Part shown: one piece after another, positions 34,279-45,153 of the stretch | How the letters are laid out: the number at the start of each line of letters is the position of its first letter | Numbering within the stretch: the first letter of the stretch is position 1 | Source of the DNA: Artocarpus heterophyllus | Lineage: Eukaryota; Streptophyta; Magnoliopsida; Rosales; Moraceae | Assembly: GCA_025403435.1 (NCBI GenBank) | Contig: CM046330.1 | Coordinates: 24,119,507 to 24,183,506 of the forward strand | Reading direction: 5' to 3' | Length of the DNA stretch: 64,000 bases | Translations under genes and position numbers: made by a program | Notes under the pieces: model-generated | Database searches by the model: none | Told to the model about the DNA's origin: nothing | Seen by the model: the letters and a program-made list of their open reading frames with translations, nothing else

Positions 34279-37073
34279 TGTAGGATAAATAGTATGCAGC
34301 GAAATTTTAAAAATTTTATATTAAAGTATTTTTCAAAACACAAGTTTGACATGCTATATGCATAAATTAACCAAATTTTACTAACCTTTGAATGCCGAAG
34401 TACTCCTGCAATCCATGAAGACAAATAAGGTTGCAGAAGAGCCTCAACCAACTGGTCTTCTTTGCTATTGTCTATCCATGATTGGAGTGAGTGTGGGCTC
34501 ATTCCAACCAATTGAGAGAACCCAAAGCTAGTGTTCATGATTTGTGAGTAAGAGCTCTCATGGAGTTTTTAGATTTTCACCAGCAAAGTATCACTCTTAA
34601 TCTCTCAATTGATCTTAATAACTTATGAGACTTACTGTAACACCTGAGAATTTCTAATGCATTAAGTTAAGGATCATATTAAGACAAAAAATACAGTTTA
34701 AGGACAAATGTTGTATAATAACATGAAAAATTATACAATATTAGAATAATATAGTATAAAAAAGTACATTAATAAAGTTATACAGTATAAAAATTATACT
34801 ATAAAAGTAATACAGTGTAAGATTGGACTGTTCAAGTTAAAACAATGTAGAAATAATATTGTTTAGAGAATGTGTATGAATAAGAAATGTTATGCTTGGG
34901 CCTCCAAAAATAAACCAGAGGTAAGTAAAATATTTTATACAGTCTAGAAATATATTTTTGCATTGATTTTACCATGGCCGTATAAGAAAAAGACTGTGTG
35001 GTAAAAAATTACACAGTATAAATTTTAGGGCCCACCAAGTGGACACCCAATTGGATTTCATTGGGCCACCATGCCATGAAAGGTGGCCCAATCCCATTGA
35101 GACACCTAGTAACCCAATGGGTTACTTGATGAGTCACCTAAAAAGATAAGTAAGCATTTAAGGCAAGTTTAGCGAAAAAATTTTCCTTTCTTCTTCCTTT
35201 TCAAAACCGGCAGCCATTGATGAACTTCTCCAAGGATTTTTTAACTTCACATATTAGCAAAAATGGCCCCAATTAAGTTCAAGAGACAAAGTTCAAGAAA
35301 TTTCAACAAGTTTTAAGGTAAAAACCTAAACTTTTTTTAAGTTTTCAAGGGATTTTTCATGGGTTAAGGGAGAAGTTAACTCAAGGTGTTTGTGCATCAA
35401 AATGATGCCTAGGAAGGAGTTTCAAAAGAGCCTTGGAAGGCTAGAAATCACGAAGTGTTATTTGGGTAAGTTTTGATTTTTAAAGTTTTGAAATTATGTG
35501 ATTTTTATTTTGATTTTTATCCTTTTAAGGGTATGTGGGCTTTCAAGCAAAGTTTTGCTTAAATCCCATAGATACATGAATTATGCCATGGTGGTCTTGT
35601 GAAAATTTAGGGTTGAATTGTTGAAAATGTTAGTTTTTGCAAAAATTATTATTTTTGTAATTTTAGTACGAATTTTGCAAAAAAGATGAGTGGGCATGAA
35701 AATGATTGAAATAAGAGTTGGAACTGCCCTTGCAAGAGTAGAGATGCTGACTAAAAATAGATTTTTACAAAAATGCCCCAAGGACTAAATTGAAAGAAAA
35801 AGTTTCTTCTCGGTAGAATTGAAAAATGCCCAAAAACACCTGTATAGTGGGAATTTAAAAAAATTCAAAACATAAAAGTTGTATATTTTGACGAAACTAT
35901 TAGGCATCGCAAATAGTTTATCAAAAATCTCAACCATTTGTGAGATTTTAATTTTACAAGAAGTTGTTAAAATTGGAAAAAAAAATTAAAGGGCAAAAAT
36001 GTCATTTTTCTAAAGGATTTTGAATATGGTACTTTGAGCAAAAATTTCCCTCATGAAAAATAAGGACTAATGGTTTAAAATGATTATTTTTGGTTCTGGG
36101 GGCAAAAATGTAAATATTTTTGTGTTTCGGGCAAAAACTGTAAAATTGCGTGAAAACTGAGTTTTTCACCAAGAAATGTAGAATTCTTACATTGTTATAG
36201 GCAGTGAGTGATTAAGTATGCTAAGTTCTAAAGGATTCAAAATTTAGTCAAAGAAAAGAATGAAAGAAAAAGAGTCAAGGGAAATATGGTCATTTTATGA
36301 AAAATGGCCAAAACCGACCCAAAACGCCCGATGTCGGGAAACGTTCCTTAGTGAGAATTTTTTCTTATAATGTAGGTAATGAAATGTTAAAGTTAAGCAA
36401 TGAGTTTTATTAAGTTAAGACATGGATTGAAAACCCATTGGGGGTAAAATCATCATTTTCAAGGTAAACGGCTAAAACGGAGTTGAACACTCTGCATTAG
36501 CATAACTTTCTTAGACGAAAAATGTCCCGTAATGTGTTAAGTAACGAAACCGTCACATGGGACAAGGGATTGAAGAGGAAATGAATGTTTAATGTTTATG
36601 TTTTATTATCAATCGAGTGGATTGATAATAAGAAAGTTAACTAATTAGTCGGGTGTCGTATGATCAGGACATAGAGGCCGACTTATGGAAGGAAAAGGAA
36701 TGGGAAAGGAATAGAATAGAGAATGCTAGAGCATAGTCCGGGTAAGTTTAGACTTCACCTACAACATGAAGTAAATAATTTTTAAATGTTTATATATATA
36801 TATTTACGTTTGCAAATGTGTTTGCAATTGTTATAAAAGTTGTTTTTAAAAGTACGTTTGCCTTTGTTATGCAAAAAGTTTTACAGTTTAAATCAAGTTT
36901 GCAATGTACTTGCAACTATTATGTTAAAGCATGACTACATTTGATGTGCATAAAGTTTAAAAGATCAAGTAAAAGTTTGCAACGTATTTGCAAAAATTAT
37001 GTTTAAAGTATGTTTTGTATTTTGTTAATGCATAATGTTTTATAGTTTAAGTAATTAGTTTTATGATGCATTT

Positions 37074-37250
37074 GTTATGCAATAAGTTTTAGAATAAAAA
37101 TTATGATTAGAAAAATATGATTGCGTTATATGATGCATTTGTTATACAATAAGTTTCAGAATACAAATTATGATTAGCAAAATGTGTTTGCGTTTTATGT
37201 TGCATTTGTTATGCAATAAGTTGCCTTTGTTATGGAATAGGTTTTACAAT
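37074..37250. repeat. Degenerate 57-67 bp tandem repeat in solo LTR
   Basis: Units starting tgatgcatttgttatgcaat at 37074, tgatgcatttgttatacaat at 37131 and tgttgcatttgttatgcaat at 37198 are clearly related. Looser relatives extend back to about 36800. Confidence 0.7.
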
Positions 37251-37518
37251 ACAAGCTATGATTTGCAAGTGTATTGCATATGATGTGATTGCTTTTGAAA
37301 TGCTCACTAAAGTTAATAAGAAGGTAATGTAAAGATCAAAAGAAAGTATTGTACCAGCCTCCTTGTTGTGAGGTAATGAAAGTAAAGTTAAAGTTTGACC
37401 TCCTAGATGTGAGGTACATGACCTCGATGTTCAATGGTCTCAAGTCTTCTGCAAAGGAAGCATCATGTTTATGATCTCATGATTAATGATGTTGGTACGA
37501 ACACTAGAGCAAAATAAA

Positions 37519-37660
37519 GAAAGTTAAAGTAAGATAAGGAAATATAAAAAACAAGGATAGAAAGTTAAAGTAAGATAAGGAGAGAGAAGGAACAAGGATA
37601 AAAAGTTAAAGAAAGATAAGAAAAGTTAAGGAACAATGGTAGAAAGTGAAAGTAAGAAAA
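37519..37660. repeat. Purine-rich ~41-bp tandem repeat (about 3.5 units)
   Basis: gaaagttaaagtaagataag recurs at about 37519, 37560, 37600 and 37642 with changes. One strand is nearly all A and G. It lies inside the 3.9-kb solo LTR. Confidence 0.75.
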
Positions 37661-40151
37661 AGAATGTTTATAAAATGCTCATAATTGAGCATAAATGGAA
37701 ACATGAATTTTGATTTTACTAGTTTTCCTTGTTATGAAACATTTATATGCTAGGGAAAACATTTTGAAAAATGTTTTATATTAAGTGTTTATGAAAACAT
37801 AAATGACGTTTATGAAGAGCAATTTGAGGATTGTTTTATGTTAAATATTTTATGAAAAATGTTCTAAGAAAAACGTTCAAGAAATGTTTTACGAAAAATG
37901 TTTATGCAAAATGTTTTAGAAATGTTTTATGAAAATCGTTTATGGAAAATATTTTAAGAGGAAGGTTTTCATGAGAAAAGTTTTTAAAGCACGTTTTAAT
38001 GATTTGTGAGAATATGTTTGAACTTACTGAGAGAAAGCTCATTAAAAGTTTCTTCATTCTATAGGTAGTTTTATGGGCAACCAGTAAGACCCGTTAGAGG
38101 AGCTGGGAGCTATGAAGGACATATGCGAAGATTTGAGTATAAATATCACCACAGTTTGCTTCCGCTACACAAAGGAAAGGTTTTCTACTATTTAATGTAG
38201 TGTTTTCAAAGTATTGAAAAAATCATAGTTTTAAGAAATGTATTTAAAGTTTTACGATATATTTATGAAATATTTTGTTTTCTTATAAAGTTAAGTTTTA
38301 ATCAATGATTCAGTAAATACTTCTTAATAAGTTTTAAAAAACAATTTGAAATGGTTTTAAAGGCAAGTGTTGAGTAAGGTCTTAACTAGAATGGCAACAG
38401 AGGTCACATCAGTTTTAAAGAACATTTTGAAGAATGTTTAAAGAAAAAAAAATTTCAGTATTTTTCTTTCTAAGTAAGTAAAGTAACTGCCAGAAAAGGC
38501 GAGGCGTCACACTTACTCCCTATTTATAGAGGTTGGGTCTAGGGTCAGTCCTTATCAGATAACATCTCAACAATTCAAATCAGAATCAAATTCAGATTAA
38601 TATCTGATGAAATCCGCGTGAAAACACGTGATCTTTTTTTTTCGCGCATAGGTAGGCCGATCTGCCTAATCGGCAAGCCAAACTTACCCCATCGGCAGGC
38701 TGAACTTGAGGATCGGCATGCTGAACTGACAAAAAAAAAATCTCAGCAAATCTTTTATTTTCCACCCTAGATTTTATAGGATAAAGTCTCAATTTTAATT
38801 CAAATAACCCAATGGAGAAGTTATCTAATTAAAACAACTTTATCTAGATAATCTCTAGGAAAATAAATGAATTCCTAATAATTCTGCAAGTTTATCTTGA
38901 TTTAATTTATTCAAAATTAAATAAACTGATAAACTGCAAGAATTATCCGATCTCAATAATTCATAATTAATTTTGTCACAAAATTAATTCAATCGATAAA
39001 TATGCATGAATTATTTGATTCTTCCAAATTTCAACCAATCTAATAAATCTGTCATAAGTCACTAATTATTAGAAAAGCACGCCATATTGTTACAAGATGT
39101 TGTGAGCTAGCAAAGGGGACCAAATGGACCTATTTAGTTCAAGCTCTCGATAATTATGAAACACCCAATATCCCAGACATACATTTCATAATTATCAACT
39201 CCAACGCTACTCCACTAAAAGCTTGGAGCTGCACTCTCGAACTATATAGAATTACAAAGCCCGTATAGCTAACTCTCCATGACATATCATAGTGTATCGT
39301 ATCCCCATAGGATTATCTATAACTGGCTTAAGGACAAGTTATATCTTACCTTCCCGATTATTTTTATCTTACGTTCTATTATCTCACAATCGAAAAACTT
39401 ACTATCCAAAGACAGTATACCATTCGGTTACACTTATGTATCCAAATAGTTGAGCGCTCTAGTTTTCCAATTGCAAGATAACGCATATAAGAGGATATCA
39501 CTACTCCTAAGGAAAAGCTATGGATTCCATATCTATGAATAATAGGTCTACGCTATCAAGAGTCATGCCTCCAACGTACTAGCATGCATACCACTATTAA
39601 AATATAGGTGTCACCTTTTAGTATATCAAAAGACACAAGTCAAGACAACGGGCTCACTATTCATCTCAATATTAGGATACAATACAAATAATTGTCTAAA
39701 GTGAATCGATTTACCGAGACAGAATTATTAATCCAAATCAATTCACTTTATGTCTCGATCCAATACATCATCACCTATGACAACGTGCCAATGTTTCTAT
39801 TCATGGAATCCACCTTCGATGGTCAAGACAAACCATCTCCCAATAGGGATATAGACAACATAAGAACCTTTACATGAATAAAGCGCCCAACTTTATTCCC
39901 TCGATTGCGGATCTTATGATTTGACTATCACCTTAAGAATCGTGTCTTTTGCATAATCTATCCATCATATGCTCAATTCTTAAAGGTTTAGACCAACAGT
40001 CTCAGACTTTTGTTTGCTTAACATACATTCAACAAATATGAACGTAAAGAGGACAAGATTTGTTATATTAATAATAAATAAATTCTTTATTGATAAAAAT
40101 GTCTTCAAAAATATATTACATTTTTACTCCTTAGGGCATACATGTCTAACA

Positions 40152-40156
40152 CGCAC
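40152..40156. other. Target-site duplication cgcac, right copy
   Basis: It follows CATGTCTAACA of the Copia C outer LTR and matches 20601-20605. Confidence 0.88.
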
Positions 40157-41379
40157 CTGATTTGTGCATCTCACCTTTGCACCATAGTAGATTACAAACT
40201 TAAATTCATGCACTTAAGAGCAAATCTCAGCGTGGAAAAAAGTGAGCAAACGGATCAACATGATCCGATTTGTCAACAAATTGAACAGTAAAATAAAATA
40301 AAAAAATAAATGAACAGGGTCTTTTATGGCCTACAAATACCAGGCGCTTCTCTCCTGGTTCTACACACCTTCGTGCCTTTGGCCATCTCCTTCCCCCTTC
40401 TTTCAGTAGTTTTTCTACTGTTGAGCCTTCTGCTCAGTAGGCTCAACAGTAACCCTTTAGATAAAAATCTCTAGTGAGGCAGAGAAATGATCTTGTATGC
40501 ATAGTACTTTGATATGGATTTTGACTCTATATCTCTTTTGTAATGCTTATATTTTTGTGAAATAAATTATATTTTTTAAGTCTTTTATAATTATTGTTAA
40601 TGTTGTTATGCTTCCCCAATTCTTGCATAAATTCAGTCATGCTTTTTCTATGTAATTTAATTGTGTTGCATAATTAATGTTAATAATATTGAAGTCATGC
40701 TTGTTTATTAAGTTGAGCTTCTGTTGCATTATAGACATAGACTGACATAGTAAATACTTAGTAATTCTTAATTTATTGTACACAAAGGATGGCACAGTGT
40801 ATTCTTAAATCAATTTATAAGATGGGGTGCTACTGGAATTAACACAATAATTTATTCTATTAAAAAAGTATATTAATCTTGATTTGTTATTATCTTTTCT
40901 ATCTTAAAATTATGTCAATTATAATTGTAGTGACAGCAGTTATAATTTTTATAATTAGTGCACCTAATCATTAATGAGAGATTATTATTTTGTTATTTTT
41001 ATAGGAAGACCCTTACTACATTATGATTTGCTATATTGTCGCCCTCGGTTGACTTTAAAAATAGTAAATGTGCTTGCAGTTAATAAGAAAGGATATAATA
41101 AATCAAATTCTTTAGATAATTATTAATTAGAGTTAAAATTCCATACTAGTTGTGAAACATACAAGGGATTCTCAAAGCTTCACCGTTTAAATTTTATGTT
41201 TTAAATTTTAAAATAAAAAAAATCACAAAAAAATTTATTTCATTTTAAACTTTGTTTTAAAAACTTGCTTGCCTTTTTGAAAGTTTAATTTTAATAATCT
41301 CCTGAGTTACAATTTTTCATCTCACTGTAGATACGACAACTTTTCTATACTACAAACATCTGCCGTTTAAGAAAAAACA
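40157..41379 (+). repeat. Athila-like gypsy LTR, right part
   Basis: Continuation of 19821-20605 after removal of Copia C, about 2.0 kb in total. It holds a possible transcript start zone (ggcctacaaatacc at about 40328) and an end region with ctcactgtagatacgacaac...ctatactac, a phrase pattern common near the 3' end of plant gypsy LTRs. It closes with aagaaaaaaca at 41379. The next bases ttttgggcg may be a truncated tRNA-Asp-type primer-binding site (TGGCGCC...). Confidence 0.45.
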
Positions 41380-41388
41380 TTTTGGGCG

Positions 41389-41733
41389 ATTCGAACACTT
41401 ATGCCCTAGCACCACAGCACCCCTTTTCTGGCAATGCAATGCCATTCTATCTCTCCCACAAATGTTGCGGTGTAGCCCTTAGTTTTTTGCTTTGTTTTGC
41501 TCCATTTTCATTTGTTTTGCACCTAAAGCTCATCCTATGACTCCTGATGAACTCTAAATGAATTTATATGATTCTTGAATTGTCAAAATCCTCATTTTTA
41601 ATCTCTTTTCATTTCATGATATTAAAACACCTATAAAACACAAAAAGACAAATAAACACAAGAAACCCCAAAAAAACTAACAAAATAAATACAAACAAGA
41701 GTGATATAAAATATCTCAAACTTTGCACTTATC
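41389..41733 (-). repeat. Inverted fragment of an Athila-like LTR start
   Basis: Read on the - strand it begins TGATAAGTGCAAAGTTTGAG at 41733 and resembles the start of the LTR at 19821 in layout (TGAT(A/G)AG, later 'ataggtgtttt' and 'ggagcaaaac'). It is a different subfamily member in the opposite orientation, cut at about 41389. Confidence 0.45.
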
Positions 41734-41735
41734 AG

Positions 41736-42460
41736 TAATCAGCCTAACCTGTACAGTTTCAGAATAAGGGAAGGAGCAATGGGAAAAGAAAGAAGCAGAA
41801 TGGAGGAAGTCAAAACAATAATGGGAAGAATGCAAACAACTATTGCCCACCTCTAGGTCTAACACTAGCTCTACCATCGACACCACCAGCCATGGCTCCT
41901 GTTGCTCAACCACCTCACCAACAAGTGCCTATATAGGACAATAAGAGATAGAGATGCCTTTTTTAAATGTTTGACATATACACCGAGTTGAATACTAACA
42001 TTGAGGAAATATATAACTAGGTCGACGTCCGTAATCTACTGAGAAAACCACTCCCTATAAGGAAAGATCCTGTCAAAAGGAACCAAAATAAGCATTGTAG
42101 GTTTCATAGAGAGGTTGATCAAAACACTGCAGAATGCATCGAACTGAAGGATGGGATAGAAGATCTCATAAGAAGAGGATATTTATAGGAATATATCCGA
42201 GAAAACTGCCTTGGAGGGGTTTGAGCTTACTAGAGCAACCCAGTGCCTCAGGGGGGAAACAATCATCAGCCCGCAGAAGTCATTAGAACAATTCATGGAG
42301 GACCCTCCTTGGGAGGAAATTCAAGACAGACATAAAAGAATTATGCCTTAGAAGTGAGAGAAGACGTTTCCATACGATGATGACAAAAGACCAAGCAAGA
42401 TACAAAGGAGAATTGTCAATGAAATAGCATTCTTAGAAGAATATACCTAAGATGTCCACT
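41736..42460 (+). pseudogene. gag: Tat-type gypsy gag, C-terminal part
   Basis: Fragments in different frames: a basic, asparagine-rich region (GRSNGKRKKQNGGSQ), then YTELNTNIEEIYN, and then KHCRFHREVDQNTAECIELKD...LIRRGYL (about 42085-42190). The last is the H/C knuckle region typical of Tat Gag proteins (CRFHRDHGH.TEEC..LK..IE.LI..GYL). Several stops, for example after QVPI at about 41936. Strand and order fit the N-part at 18771-19010. Confidence 0.72.
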
Positions 42461-43060
42461 TTTCTCATATGATGCCCTGGTAGTTAAGACCATGAATAGG
42501 AATTATAAGGTCTAAAGAGTTTTAGTTGCTAATAGAAGTTCAATTGACATTTTGTACACAAAGGCACTCAATAAAATGAACATTGTATGGTCTCAGCTCA
42601 TTGCATATTCTCAACCACTCTATGGCTTTACTAGAGACAGCATAATCCCTAAAGGGATGATCAGCCTACCTGTAACTATTGGTGCCCAACCTAATAACTG
42701 CTACCATAATGTCAAATTTTATAGTTTTTAAGGGAGGGACCTAGTATAACGCTATGATAAGGAGACCAACCCTTAGGGCTTTTAAAGTTGTTTCATCTAT
42801 ATACAACTAGGTGGTCAAATTTCCAATAGTGAACAGAGTAAGAAAGATAAGAGGGAAGCAATTTGATGCTCAGAATAGTACTTGAATGCAATTAGGGATT
42901 AGGAGTTCCCGAGGAATAATATGATGATGATAGGTTTAGCTCCTACCCAAGACAACGTCGACCTTGACCCCCAACTTGATGATGAGATTATAGCAACAAA
43001 ACCAGTGGAAAACCTTGAAGAGGTTATGGTATACAAAGAAGATCAAAGTAAACATTGAAG
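42461..43060 (+). pseudogene. pol: Tat-type gypsy protease region, decayed
   Basis: The frame shows YDALVVKTMNRNYKV, then RVLVANRSSIDILYTKAL, and later GMISLPVTIG. In Tat and related elements the middle motif normally contains D-x-G-S-S-A-D-I-L. Here the catalytic aspartate position is alanine and glycine is arginine, so the protease is dead. After about 42730 the frame is heavily disrupted. Confidence 0.7.
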
Positions 43061-43900
43061 ATGGGCACCAAACTCACACCGTAGCAACAAACAAACATGA
43101 TTGCTTTTTTGAAGAGAAATCTTAACGTGCATGGAAGTATAAAGATGTGGTTGGTATATTCCCCTTCGTCATGTGCCATCGATTGAATATTAATCCTAAC
43201 TATCCACTAAAAAGACAAAAGGGATCACCCTTAAATGCTGAAAGGTACCAAGATCTAAAAGAAGATGTGGACAAGCTCATAAAAAACAAGGCTATTTGCA
43301 AAGCTCACCACTGACTTAGATCGCAAACCTTGTCCTAGTAAAGAAGCCAAATGGTAAATAAAAGACATGAATCGACTTCACCGGCCTCAACAAAGCATGC
43401 TCGAAGGACGGCTTCTTACTTCCCAAGATTGACCAGTTAGTAGATGCCTTGACAGAGCATGAGTTGATGAGTTTTATGAACACATATTTTCGATATAACA
43501 ATCTGAAAAAGAGCACACCGGCTTCATCATAGATGAAGGAATCTACTACTACCTAGTTATGCCCTCCAGACTCAAGAATAAGGTCACTTATTAGAGGCTG
43601 GTGAATAAGATGTTCAAAAAGAAGATTTGGAGGAACATAGAGGTATATGTTGATGACATGCTCTTTAAAAGTAGGAGAGATTAAACACATATAGCCGACC
43701 TCAAGGAAGCATTCGAGATCTTAAGGAAATATAATACGAAGCTTAACCTGCAGAAGTGCACTTTTTGTGTTACCTTAGGGAAATTCTTAGGTTTCATGGT
43801 AAATCAGCATGACATAGAAGCAAATCCTAAGAAGATTAAGGTGCTCATCGACATAGAGTCCTTTAAGAAACCAAACAATGTGTAAAGCTCACTAGATTCG
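43061..43900 (+). pseudogene. pol: Tat-type gypsy reverse transcriptase, decayed
   Basis: Recognisable blocks are DVVGIFPFVMCHRLNINPNYP, NAERYQDLKEDVDKLI, DFTGLNKACSKDGFLLPKIDQLVDA (in a shifted frame near 43370-43440) and VYVDDMLFKSRRD with YVDD at about 43645-43656. The LNKACPKD...PLPRIDQLVDA wording is characteristic of the plant Tat/Athila branch. Frameshifts and stops are frequent. Confidence 0.78.
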
Positions 43901-45153
43901 TTACTACCCTCAACTATTATATATTTCGAGCAACAACTAATTGTATTCCTTTTTTCAATACGTTTAAGGGGGAAAAGTCATTTGAGTGGACTTCAAAGTG
44001 CAAGGAGGCCTTCCAGCAACTTAAGAGTGATCTTGGACAGGTATCTATTTTATCAAAAGCGTTACCTGAGAAAAAGTTGTATCTTTACTTAGTTTTTTTT
44101 GAACACGCTATCAACTCGGACATTATTTGGCAAGAAAACAACATATAATTGCCAGTCTATACACCAACAAACACTTACTAGATGTCAAGACCTAATATAT
44201 CAGTAATGGAAAAGTTAGCCATGGCCTCGATTATAACAGTTAGGAAGCTTTCATATTATTTCCAAGAACATACAATGGAGGTTTTGGCTAATTATCCCTT
44301 AAGACAAGCGCTTCAAAGGCTAGATATGTCAAGTCGGTTACTTAAGTAGGCTATTGAACTAAGCGGATATGATATTGAGTATGCACCACAAAGGGCCATC
44401 AAGGCCCAAGCTATAGCGACTTTATCTCATAATTCACAACCTGTTTGGATACTAAAGAGATGGAAATGGAGCCCAAGCTCCCACAATGGAAGCTATATGT
44501 AGACATATCATCAAATGAGCATGGTGCAGGACCTATATCATACTAATGAGCCCTGAAGATTACAAGATTAGATTGGCCATCTGATTTAAATTTAAGGCAT
44601 CCAACAATGACGCAGAATATAAAGCCATTCTTGTATGGTTACCACTCGCCAAGTATATGCTAGTTAACTCGTTAATTGTTTATTGTGATTTGCAGTTGTG
44701 GTTAGCAAAATCAATAGAGTCTATGAAGCCCAAGGTGAATGGATGGCAGCCTACATAAGCAAGGTAAAAGATGAGTTGAACAAGTTCAAATGACATGGGT
44801 TCATCTAGATCCCTAGGGCTGACAATGATAACATTATACGCTAGCAAGGTTTGCAACTGCAAAAGACTCTGAGCTCCTAAAGCTCATACTGCTCGAGCTC
44901 CTTGAGCAACCAACAATCCAACAATAGAAAGTAAAGAATATATGCCTAGTTATATCATTGAACAATTGGATGACGCCTATCCATGGCTTTTTGAAGAACG
45001 GAACTCTACCCGAGGACCGACCTGAAGCTAGAAGTCTCAAGCATAGGTAAGCCATATATGTGATATATGATGATGTGCGCTACTAGCAACGAAACTCTAC
45101 ACCATTACTTAGGTGCATGGACAAAGAAGAAGCTCTAAATGTGCTTAAGAAAT
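43901..45153 (+). pseudogene. pol: Tat-type gypsy RNase H region, interrupted by Gypsy2
   Basis: After RT come FEWTSKCKEAFQQLKS (about 43981) and PQWKLYVDISSNEHGAG (about 44485), the start of an RNase H-like domain. ASNNDAEYKAI follows at about 44598, with YISKVKDELNKF near 44755. The region toward the integrase ends with CMDKEEALNVLKK at 45150. Gypsy2 lies next, and the continuation IHSGVCSIHTRRAI is at 57363. Confidence 0.75.
45149..45153. other. Target-site duplication gaaat, left copy
   Basis: gaaat at 45149-45153 and at 57359-57363 flank Gypsy2 exactly at TG...CA LTR ends. Removing Gypsy2 and one copy rejoins the Tat pol sequence, apart from one single-base indel. Confidence 0.92.

Larger units (their letters stand above)
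34636..38511 (+). repeat. Chromovirus-type gypsy solo LTR (3876 bp)
   Basis: TGTAACACCTGAG at the start and GGCGTCACA at the end, with TSD cttac at 34631-34635 and 38512-38516. It has no internal region. It shares with the Gypsy2 LTR the segment actgtgtgg...ttacacagtataaattt (34993-35020) and the ATTGGGCCA/TGGCCCAAT inverted repeat (35060-35092). It is longer than the Gypsy2 LTR partly because of internal repeats (36770-37990). Confidence 0.87.
20606..40151 (-). mobile_element. Copia C: composite reverse-strand Ty1/copia with three LTRs
   Basis: Same family as Copia A. In + order: 3' LTR (20606-22611), pol and gag on the - strand (22612-29637), leader, an inner LTR (31415-33401), a second partial leader (33402-34278) and the outer 5' LTR (34279-40151). 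The outer LTRs share the variant end TGTAGGATAAAT and one TSD, while the inner LTR ends TGTTGAAAAAGT. Inside are two solo LTRs of gypsy type and an opposite-strand copia patch. Without the two solo LTRs it would be about 13.4 kb. Confidence 0.85.
34279..40151 (-). repeat. Copia C outer 5' LTR, split by a solo LTR
   Basis: The right part is 38517-40151 and the left part 34279-34635. Ends are TGTAGGATAAAT and CATGTCTAACA, the same variant as the 3' LTR at 20606. The GC array (38650-38728) and all typical LTR blocks are present. Interrupted at 34636 by a 3.9-kb gypsy solo LTR with TSD cttac. Confidence 0.87.

Noticed and set aside
40320..40510. Possible host gene 5' region (tacaaataccaggcgcttctctcc...)
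   Set aside because: It lies within the Athila-like LTR when Copia C is removed, and is followed by noncoding AT-rich sequence. More likely the LTR transcript start.
41716..41913. 65-codon - strand frame
   Set aside because: It overlaps the + strand Tat gag segment, whose composition (basic, Asn/Gln-rich) and position fit the family.
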